Source: Halodesulfovibrio aestuarii DSM 17919 = ATCC 29578
GTDB taxonomy: Bacteria; Desulfobacterota; Desulfovibrionia; Desulfovibrionales; Desulfovibrionaceae
Assembly (NCBI RefSeq): GCF_000384815.1
Contig: NZ_ARQF01000021.1
Location: forward strand, 868,001-932,000
Direction of reading: 5' to 3'
Length of the DNA: 64,000 nt
The translations under genes and the position numbers were made by a program. The notes beneath the pieces were generated by a model. It was given only the letters and a program-made list of their open reading frames with translations, did not search any database and was not told the DNA's origin. Positions 8,967-15,270 of the stretch are shown here, piece after piece (position 1 is the stretch's first letter; every line of letters begins with the position of its first letter).

Positions 8967-9010
8967 CTGCATACCATCTTCCTTTATTAAAGTAATGGTA
9001 TGCAGCTTTT
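8967..9010. terminator. bidirectional terminator; hairpin repeat copy B
   Basis: 39-nt copy (8967-9005) of the hairpin at 5841-5880, in the same orientation. The 10-bp stem is followed by CTTTTTTT on the + strand and by a run of eight T on the - strand, so it can end both the PHP-ATPase transcript and read-through from the right. Its minus strand still carries AAGGAAG and an ATGCAG, the remains of an endolysin-type leader and start. Confidence 0.85.
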
Positions 9011-9055
9011 TTTATACTGTATGTCAGGAAGCTTTAAGGATTTGCGAGAAAAAGA

Positions 9056-11248
9056 CTAGTTACCACCACAACATTTTTTATATTTTTTGCCACTGCCGCA
9101 TGGACATGGTTGGTTTCGTCCTATCTTTTTTGAGGAGCGCTGGACTGTGGAAAAATTCATCTTTTTCCTACCCGTTGAAAGAACTCCTGTTGCCTCCTCG
9201 AACTTCTCATCATATTTCCATTTCCCCTTAAACTCGACTCCACCTTCAACCTGAAGAGAAATAGGGTTAAGCGATATTCCAAGCCACTGCTCAGCCTTTT
9301 CCTTATATTTCCGTAGGGCGCAATGTCCTTCCAACTTCTTGGCTGCAGACTCATCAAATCTGAAATTACAATGTACTGTAAACCCAGTAGAAGCTTCACT
9401 TACTCCAGCTGTAAAATCATGAGAACTACTATCTGATTTAGATAATTTTATTGCATTAGCAACTCCCACATTAATTGCAGAAATTGTTTCCTCATTCAAA
9501 AGCATCAACATGCGGCTTAAATTAACTGCAAAAGGTTCTTCAGACTTTTGAAGTTGCTCAATTATTACACCATATATCGTACCATCAAATTTAGTTAATA
9601 TTCCTTCAGGTGTTTTTATCCCCGGCACCCCCTCCCTTCTAGCCATCATTGCTAAATCTAAGTCAGCTGTAATATCATCCTCAAACATCATCAGGTTGTA
9701 CTGAGGGTCAAGCCATAAGTTGGATTTCAAATGATAAGAAAGTAGCGTCAATTCATGTTGAGCCATCGTAGATTCAGTGTAACCAACTCGACGATGAAGA
9801 TAATTTAAAAAATATAGCGGGGAATCTAACATTTCTGTTAATGCATCAAGGAAAAATACATCCATTACAAACGGCGACAATATTTTCTCATTACTTTCAT
9901 ACGTAAGAAAATTACGAGCCTGAAAACTTAATGCTGGATAATGATCAGCAACTATACATATTGGAAAAATTTCTGATATGTCTCGATTCACTTCTAGTTT
10001 TTGACCATCTGCTAATACTAAGTCATATTTCGAATCTGACAAAACAGCAGCACATGAATATGCCTGATTGTATGACTCTTGAATTGCCCCCTGAAAATCT
10101 TTCTTAAGGCATTTATCGCTTCCTTTTCGTGCTTCAATTGTTAATTTTTTTGACTTCGCCTGTAAAACGATTGCTCTATCAGCATATATAGCCAAGACAT
10201 CTATCTCTCCATATTTATCTCCTCGTGCATTTTTTATGTCTACATTTTGATAGACATTACTACCCCCCAAAACTTTTCCTAAAAACTCTGCTGCAATTTC
10301 TTCAGTGTAAGCTCCACGATTTTTACTTGCGGTCTCCTTATAGTCGGCATCTGCTAAGAACCAATAAAACGGTGACTCATAAATAGATTCTGAAAAACTA
10401 TAGCTTAAAAATAATAAATAACTGTCATTTTCTGTTTTTATAAAAGGGCAAGCATTAGATATGTTAAAATCATTCAAACATGTAAAACCAGAGTTCTGCG
10501 CCTTAGGTAATACAGAAAATTCTTCTAAAATATTTTTTATTATATCTACATCAAGATCTACATACTGAGTCAGCTCACTAACTTTGAATTCAAAAGCTGG
10601 TAAACAACTCCAATCTTCTATTTCTATTTTTTTATCTTTAAACGATAAGAAATAATCTGTTAATTTTTCATTTTGAAATGTAGAAATTGATTTATGGAGT
10701 TTAGCCGCATCTGCAATCGAAAACCCTTTGTTTTTTAGTATCCAAGCGCTATCTTTTTCATACCGAATAGGGGCAAGATCTCTATATTGAAAGTTATATG
10801 CCGTCTCACCACCATAGAAAATTGGTTCACGCATTACACTTGCTCGCCTAAAAGGATTTTCCTTTTCTTCAATTGCCCCTTTCAAAGCTGTTGGTGGCAA
10901 CATCATTGCATAATGTAGCTCATGCAAAAGTCTTTCTGTTTCCGCTCCCATTTTACTGAAGGCATCATAGCTTGGCTTTGTAAAATCAATATTTTCCTTT
11001 AACATTAAACCTAACAAGACAGATTGCTCATTCCTAATCAAACGACTTTGAGAAAACTGATCTAGAATATCTTCTGCTGACACTTCTTTATCAAAACCAA
11101 TCACATTATCCCGTACGCAAAGGTAAGCAAACACATGAATAAAACCAGATTGCGTACAAACCGTAGCCAGATCTTTAAAAATATCTTCTTCGGCTCGAGT
11201 CTCTTTAACAACTTCTTGTAAAGATTCTAATGAATTCTCAGCGCTCAT
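9056..11248 (-). CDS. PD-(D/E)xK-like nuclease with C-terminal SEC-C motif
   Basis: 730 residues. The central region has a nuclease core resembling NERD/restriction-type folds: E316/E317 in AYTEEIAAEF, then GEIDVLA (E348, D350) and VLQAKSK (Q363, K365), the E...ExD...QxK pattern. The last 20 residues are the SEC-C zinc knuckle (NQPCPCGSGKKYKKCC). The rest is not recognisable. Such SEC-C nuclease proteins are common in defence islands, and this copy lies convergent to the PHP-ATPase in prophage cargo space. The AT-rich composition is unlike the early genes to its right. A GGTAGGT ribosome-binding site precedes the ATG. The substrate is unknown; anti-phage action is inferred. Confidence 0.7.
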   Translation of the reverse strand: MSAENSLESLQEVVKETRAEEDIFKDLATVCTQSGFIHVFAYLCVRDNVIGFDKEVSAEDILDQFSQSRLIRNEQSVLLGLMLKENIDFTKPSYDAFSKMGAETERLLHELHYAMMLPPTALKGAIEEKENPFRRASVMREPIFYGGETAYNFQYRDLAPIRYEKDSAWILKNKGFSIADAAKLHKSISTFQNEKLTDYFLSFKDKKIEIEDWSCLPAFEFKVSELTQYVDLDVDIIKNILEEFSVLPKAQNSGFTCLNDFNISNACPFIKTENDSYLLFLSYSFSESIYESPFYWFLADADYKETASKNRGAYTEEIAAEFLGKVLGGSNVYQNVDIKNARGDKYGEIDVLAIYADRAIVLQAKSKKLTIEARKGSDKCLKKDFQGAIQESYNQAYSCAAVLSDSKYDLVLADGQKLEVNRDISEIFPICIVADHYPALSFQARNFLTYESNEKILSPFVMDVFFLDALTEMLDSPLYFLNYLHRRVGYTESTMAQHELTLLSYHLKSNLWLDPQYNLMMFEDDITADLDLAMMARREGVPGIKTPEGILTKFDGTIYGVIIEQLQKSEEPFAVNLSRMLMLLNEETISAINVGVANAIKLSKSDSSSHDFTAGVSEASTGFTVHCNFRFDESAAKKLEGHCALRKYKEKAEQWLGISLNPISLQVEGGVEFKGKWKYDEKFEEATGVLSTGRKKMNFSTVQRSSKKIGRNQPCPCGSGKKYKKCCGGN

Positions 11249-11279
11249 ATTGACCTACCTGTTTTCTTTTAACAAACGA

Positions 11280-11311
11280 TAATGCCCCTGCTATACTTAG
11301 CAGAGGCATTA
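11280..11311. terminator. hairpin after the early operon
   Basis: Inverted repeat TAATGCCCCTGCTA / TAGCAGAGGCATTA (one mismatch, 4-nt loop) between the end of the early operon (11447) and the start of the SEC-C gene (11248). There is no strong T-run, so it is a weak terminator or a leader hairpin for the SEC-C gene. The rest of 11312-11446 is AT-rich without a gene. Confidence 0.45.
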
Positions 11312-11446
11312 AGTGCTTTTACTGACTTTCCATCATAAATTTTCAAATATCCACAAAGCATTACATAACAAAGCAAGGTTACGCCTCATTAAAAAAAAAG
11401 AAAAGGTTAGCCAATATGCAAAGTTCAAATATGACAATTAAATATT

Positions 11447-11881
11447 CTACCAATCAACCCTTTCCATCTCCTCCTGCACACTCTCTGCGGTTATTCGAAT
11501 AGGCAATCGCAGATGCCGAACAAGCACACCGTCATCTACTAGCTTACGAACAGTGCGCTCTGAGATGTTTAAGCAGTAGGCGGCTTCATCTACTCTAAGA
11601 AATTTTTTGGCTTGTAGCATTTCTTCAGGAAGCATGGAGAACTTACTTTGTGTCTGCGATGCCGGGAACTGCATGGGCACTTGAAAGCCTTCTGTATTCT
11701 TTGGGGTACAGCGCTTATTACAACCAAGGCAGTGCAAGATAGGCCAGCGATGTAGCCAATAGGCACGAGAGGCGTCTTTGCAGCCAAACTTTGAATAGAC
11801 GTCCTCAGCTATTTCCCCTCCGAAGGGGCGAAAGCCTTCAATCATCATTTGCGCCATTACGCGGCATAGCTTGCTATTCAT
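11447..11881 (-). CDS. phage regulator with C-terminal excisionase-like HTH
   Basis: 144 residues. The C-terminal ~55 residues (VDEAAYCLNISERTVRKLVDDG) are a MerR/excisionase-type helix-turn-helix. The N-terminal half has a Cys cluster (CLGCNKRC) after an HRWPILHC segment, a possible zinc site. It is the last gene of the early operon, where Mu carries the middle/late regulators Mor and C, but it is not recognisably Mor-like. A role as activator of the late genes is suggested only by position. Start overlaps the previous gene by 4 nt. Confidence 0.6.
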   Translation of the reverse strand: MNSKLCRVMAQMMIEGFRPFGGEIAEDVYSKFGCKDASRAYWLHRWPILHCLGCNKRCTPKNTEGFQVPMQFPASQTQSKFSMLPEEMLQAKKFLRVDEAAYCLNISERTVRKLVDDGVLVRHLRLPIRITAESVQEEMERVDW

Positions 11882-12198
11882 ACCACCTCCAACACGGCCT
11901 TAGCCTGTGCCGTAAAAAGCTTATCGCATCTCTTGCAATGCATTGATGTAACAGAGCAGCGGCTACACGCGACTTGCTTGATTGCTGTAAAAATTTGCTC
12001 TTCTGGCCTACGCTCATTCAATGCGTTTTCTATACGCTCAACTTGCCGCGCTGAGTTTCCAGCGTAAACGCCGCGCAGCACCATGTAGACGGTGGAACGG
12101 TTCAGCTGGAATTCATGCAGCTTGCAAAAGTTATGGATAGTGCCAAACCGTTCTTGTATTTGCGCTGCAAGCTCTGCATGTTCGGGACTGATCTGCAT
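11878..12198 (-). CDS. small phage protein with HTH and Cys motifs
   Basis: 106 residues. Residues 15-60 (FGTIHNFCKLHEFQLNRSTV and following YMVLRG) look like a lambda-repressor-type helix-turn-helix comparable to BcepMu gp16-type proteins of Mu-like phages. The C-terminal part has four Cys as CSRCS and CKRC, a possible zinc ribbon. It directly abuts gemA (12199) and overlaps the next gene by 4 nt, so it belongs to the early operon. Function unknown; a DNA-binding regulatory role is plausible. Confidence 0.6.
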   Translation of the reverse strand: MQISPEHAELAAQIQERFGTIHNFCKLHEFQLNRSTVYMVLRGVYAGNSARQVERIENALNERRPEEQIFTAIKQVACSRCSVTSMHCKRCDKLFTAQAKAVLEVV

Positions 12199-12633
12199 CT
12201 AGTCGGTGTCGATTCCGCGAGCTTGGCAACGGCTCACTAAATCCTTAGTAATAGTCTGCAATGCGGCCTGATCGTTAAGCCAGATGAAGCTTTCAACACC
12301 GAACTGCTTTTTCATACGAGTATCTACTCCGCTCATCTTCCAGCCAAGCTTCTTCCATAACGCAAGTATGTAGCGCTTCTGCTGAACATGCGGTGCATTA
12401 TCAGGAATGACATAGAAATCTTCTGTGGGCTTGGCAGTTGGCTTGCTCTTGGTGGCGAACACTGCCCCACGTTCTTCCATGTGACGCATCAACCTATATC
12501 GTTGCTTAAAATTAAGCTTTGCGGCAGTGGCTACGCCAAACATGTCGTCCAGCATGGCGCGATATGTTTCATCATCAAGGCCAAGCTGTTTCTTGCCCAT
12601 ATGAATTTTGGCTAGTTCTGCATTTCTACTCAT
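12199..12633 (-). CDS. gemA: GemA-like protein (Mu gp16 / DUF1018)
   Basis: 144 residues in the DUF1018 family, beginning ELAKIHMGKKQLGLDDETYR and containing RYILALWKKLGW, both hallmarks. In Mu, GemA modulates host gene expression and DNA topology during the lytic cycle, although its mechanism is poorly defined. It is the usual marker of the end of the early region in Mu-like phages. It is separated from DUF3164 by two hairpins (12660-12708). Confidence 0.88.
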   Translation of the reverse strand: MSRNAELAKIHMGKKQLGLDDETYRAMLDDMFGVATAAKLNFKQRYRLMRHMEERGAVFATKSKPTAKPTEDFYVIPDNAPHVQQKRYILALWKKLGWKMSGVDTRMKKQFGVESFIWLNDQAALQTITKDLVSRCQARGIDTD

Positions 12634-12659
12634 ATCAATTCTCTCTGGCTGCTCATCAG

Positions 12660-12708
12660 GTTGAAGCCGCCACGCTTCAACGACTGTCCGCTGGTTGCTT
12701 CGGACAGT
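12660..12708. other. two adjacent hairpins between DUF3164 and gemA genes
   Basis: Hairpin 1: GTTGAAGC / GCTTCAAC (12660-12681). Hairpin 2: ACTGTCCG / CGGACAGT (12683-12708). They fill the only sizeable gap in the early operon. No T-run follows on the minus strand. They may be an RNA-processing or attenuation element, or protein-binding sites. Confidence 0.55.
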
Positions 12709-12717
12709 TTCGCACTG

Positions 12718-13314
12718 TTACAACGCTGCGATATCCAGCGGAATAGCCGCCATCTTTCCGTTTGCGTTGCGTTCGTAGATTCGGAAGTATGCCTTTGTGC
12801 CTGTCACACGGATAGAATCTGAAATAGCTTCCATTGCACGCTTCCAGCGTTCGTCCATAATCTGAAGGCGGCGCAAGCCAAGAATACGACCTACATTAAT
12901 CTTGCCTTCCTTATCCACTTGAAACGCATCATTCACCACGGCACGCAATTCACCGGGACTGCCTTCTGTCCAATCCTTCAAGCATTCATCAACAAGAGAT
13001 TTTGCGGCCTGAAGGCGTTCATCAAAGTCAAGGTGCTCGCTGATCTGACGCTTAATCTGATATTGCCCATCGTAAGAAACAAGAGACACATTACCCTTTT
13101 GGCCACCAATCTTCACACCGTATTGTTCAGCAGAAAGAGAAACGAAGGTTTCAACATCATTCATGATTTCGCCTTTCAACGCCGCGAGCTCATCCTGCAT
13201 GGCCTTGGCCTTATCAACCTTCTCCATAACCAGCTCATGCCGCGCTAAATCGACAGGCTTAATCTGTTCCACTGGAACGAGATGTCCCTGTGCATTCTCC
13301 ATGTATCCGTCCAT
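12718..13314 (-). CDS. DUF3164 protein of Mu-like phages
   Basis: 198 residues matching the DUF3164 family: N-terminal ENAQGHLVPVEQIKPVD, a helical middle and a C-terminal RIYERNANGKMAAIPLDIA strand. The family is a consistent member of the early region of Mu-like phages (Mu gp9/gp10 area) and is sometimes called sigma-like or Sulfolobus-type by automated annotation, but no activity is established. The GGDGQY-like central strand pattern (VSYDGQYQIKR) is the family's best-conserved block. Intact and in the expected position upstream of gemA. Confidence 0.85.
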   Translation of the reverse strand: MDGYMENAQGHLVPVEQIKPVDLARHELVMEKVDKAKAMQDELAALKGEIMNDVETFVSLSAEQYGVKIGGQKGNVSLVSYDGQYQIKRQISEHLDFDERLQAAKSLVDECLKDWTEGSPGELRAVVNDAFQVDKEGKINVGRILGLRRLQIMDERWKRAMEAISDSIRVTGTKAYFRIYERNANGKMAAIPLDIAAL

Positions 13315-13323
13315 ACTATCTCC

Positions 13324-13521
13324 CTAGCTTGTTACTGTTGCGTATTTTTCGAGTTCTGCCACACGTTCTACTTCTGCCAATGCACCTTTGTATGCGATAT
13401 TTGCCGCCTCAAACTCTTCACCGGGTAACGCCTGCATCTGAGCTGCAAGCTCAATCAAGTAGCTCTGCAACGCGCCGGAAATCGGACCGTATGATTTCGA
13501 ACTTCCTTGTGCATATTCCAT
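13324..13521 (-). CDS. small prophage protein, distant paralogue of 13530-13724
   Basis: 65 residues with an AGGAGA ribosome-binding site before ATG 13521. The pattern LIELAAQMQALP then LAEVERVAELEKYATV resembles the neighbouring gene's LAELAEVIEALP and LLDEVTAQAEFERTAPAT, so the two look like a tandem duplication. It is helical, with no motif I recognise. Function unknown. Confidence 0.6.
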   Translation of the reverse strand: MEYAQGSSKSYGPISGALQSYLIELAAQMQALPGEEFEAANIAYKGALAEVERVAELEKYATVTS

Positions 13522-13529
13522 ATCTTCTC

Positions 13530-13724
13530 CTACTGTTTCGCAGTTGTTGCAGGTGCGGTTCGTTCAAACTCAGCCTGCGCGGTCACCTCATCAAGCAACT
13601 TCATTGCAACATTATATACTGAGGGCTGTAGATTCTTAGGCAATGCTTCAATCACCTCCGCTAGCTCTGCCAACAGGCCATATAGCTTTTCAGAGGGATA
13701 ACTCATCCGTGCTTCGTTACTCAT
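13530..13724 (-). CDS. small prophage protein with a paralogue outside the prophage
   Basis: 64 residues, predicted as two helices. Its core (LAELAEVIEALP, then LLDEVTAQAEFER and PAT) is about half identical to the protein at 21542-21751, which lies between the two tRNA-Tyr genes, and more weakly similar to its neighbour at 13324-13521. Start overlaps the preceding gene by 8 nt, inside the early operon. Function unknown. Confidence 0.65.
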   Translation of the reverse strand: MSNEARMSYPSEKLYGLLAELAEVIEALPKNLQPSVYNVAMKLLDEVTAQAEFERTAPATTAKQ

Positions 13725-13968
13725 TTCGCACTCGCTCCCGCAGTTTCTTAGCGCTTATTGTTTTTCTAAAACCACAGCCGAACACATCAACTTGAAACGC
13801 ATTGCGGCTTGTCTGGCGTATGGCCTTTACCATCACATCCTTTAATTGATACTGCCCACCGATTTTCACCCACAGCAGGTACCTATTGTTCACTGCAATT
13901 GTTTGCAGATCAGGACATTTTAGAGCATACAATTCTAAATCAGCAGACATCTGCGTTCTGCTCTTCAA
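13717..13968 (-). CDS. hypothetical early phage protein
   Basis: 83 residues, mostly beta-strand-like (YLLWVKIGGQYQLKDVMVKA), ending in a basic KKLRERVRNE tail. It overlaps both neighbours (29 nt upstream, 8 nt downstream), which supports it being translated as part of the early operon. I do not recognise the family. The basic tail is compatible with nucleic-acid binding. Confidence 0.55.
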   Translation of the reverse strand: MKSRTQMSADLELYALKCPDLQTIAVNNRYLLWVKIGGQYQLKDVMVKAIRQTSRNAFQVDVFGCGFRKTISAKKLRERVRNE

Positions 13969-14554
13969 AGCGATTCAGGATAGTTTTGCACTGCTCAACT
14001 ACCTGCTGCTTAACCCTAGGTTGGTGCAAGTCATGCTGCATGAACAGCCCGACCAGTTCGTGCAGGCAAGCCTTTTCCTTTTGAAACGGATCAATAAAAA
14101 GACTTGGTGGCTGGAAGGCGTGATGTTGTTCACGCACTTTATTTGTAATCTGGTACAAGGCTGTTTGCTTTTGCTGCCCACAGCGACGCACATAACCGCC
14201 CTCTTCTAATGCCCTAAGATACTTTAAAGCGTATGAATAACCCGCGCCTGATACGCGTGCCAGCTCTTGCACTGTAAACCCCGGCTTTGAGGTTTTGAGA
14301 GTACGCCACATACGGGTTACAACTGCTGCATTTTCCGCAGGAGCTGCTCTTAGATTGTATGAGTACTGCCCACGAGAGACACGCACGAACTCGCCCGTCT
14401 CAACCAGTTTATTTGCGCGTCTGCGTATCCGATCCTGCTCATTTTTCCCACTCGCATGTAAGGCTAGATAAAGCATTTTGTTAGAAAAAATGCGCCCGTC
14501 CTTCCCTAGCACTTGTGCGGCCTCGCGTAGCAACGGCATCTTACGTTCACTCAT
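13940..14554 (-). CDS. winged-helix early phage protein
   Basis: 204 residues. Two winged-helix-like segments can be seen: residues 15-65 (DGRIFSNKMLYLALHASGKN to RGQYSYNL) and 85-125 (FTVQELARVSGAGYSYALKY then LEEGGYVRRCG). The C-terminal 70 residues are helical. The start ATG overlaps the MuB stop (TAATG), with GGAGG ahead, so it is translationally coupled to muB. Probably a DNA-binding accessory or regulator of transposition or replication; the exact role is unknown. Confidence 0.6.
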   Translation of the reverse strand: MSERKMPLLREAAQVLGKDGRIFSNKMLYLALHASGKNEQDRIRRRANKLVETGEFVRVSRGQYSYNLRAAPAENAAVVTRMWRTLKTSKPGFTVQELARVSGAGYSYALKYLRALEEGGYVRRCGQQKQTALYQITNKVREQHHAFQPPSLFIDPFQKEKACLHELVGLFMQHDLHQPRVKQQVVEQCKTILNRFEEQNADVC

Positions 14555-15258
14555 TATCGCCTCCAGCTTGCCACTTGCTTGGCAACTTTTGCCACAAGCG
14601 GGGTATCTACTTCTTGTGTTTCATGCGCCTTTGCCGCCTGCTCAAGGTGGCTAATAAAACTCCATACAAGTCGAAAATCACCATCAGCTTGTCGTACTAT
14701 CTGTGCACATGCGTCTGGGGTAATATCCAGCCCTGCTGCTTCATCTCCAAGAATCGCCACATCTTCCTCAGAAACCGAACCAAACTCGACCACCTGCTTT
14801 ACGCGGCTCCAGATACGACGACGAGCACCAAGCAGCCCACGTAACTCCAGCTCTCCAATCAGGACAATTGGCGACCCAGTAATGTCGAATATGTCGCGTA
14901 AATCTTCGATTCGATCGACGTGTAAGCGGTCTGCCTCATCCACAAAAATCGTCTGCGGCAATGCCTCCAACGCCTCGATAATCTTATTTTTACAGGCAGC
15001 AACACCATGAGGACGCAAACCACAAACATGATAACAAAGCTCCTGTAAAAAGGCGTACTGCGTCCAACCTTGCATGACACGTAAGAATATTCCGCCAGTC
15101 ATCGCATGATAGTTACGGGTAGTTTCTGTTTTGCCGCGTCCCGCTTGCCCAAAAATCAGGGCAAAGCCCGGCTCTCCATGCTGATCATCTTCCAATGCGC
15201 GCACCTTCTGACGGAACTCAAGCACATTACGAGTTTCAATAAATACATCACGTCTCAT
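14554..15258 (-). CDS. MuB-like transposition ATPase
   Basis: 234-residue AAA+ ATPase with Walker A GQAGRGKT (37-44), Walker B FVDEAD (105-110) and an arginine-rich GARRRIWSR segment. In Mu, MuB binds ATP and target DNA, activates MuA and gives target immunity. Mu MuB is about 312 residues with an N-terminal helix-turn-helix. This protein lacks that domain, as in several Mu-like and Tn7/IS21-type relatives. It lies 12 nt downstream of the transposase gene. Confidence 0.88.
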   Translation of the reverse strand: MRRDVFIETRNVLEFRQKVRALEDDQHGEPGFALIFGQAGRGKTETTRNYHAMTGGIFLRVMQGWTQYAFLQELCYHVCGLRPHGVAACKNKIIEALEALPQTIFVDEADRLHVDRIEDLRDIFDITGSPIVLIGELELRGLLGARRRIWSRVKQVVEFGSVSEEDVAILGDEAAGLDITPDACAQIVRQADGDFRLVWSFISHLEQAAKAHETQEVDTPLVAKVAKQVASWRR

Positions 15259-15270
15259 AGCAGTTTCCTT

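Noticed and set aside
8995-9231. 78-codon ORF on the + strand after the PHP-ATPase gene
   Set aside because: It lies antisense to the SEC-C domain of the gene at 9056-11248, starting inside the terminator hairpin.
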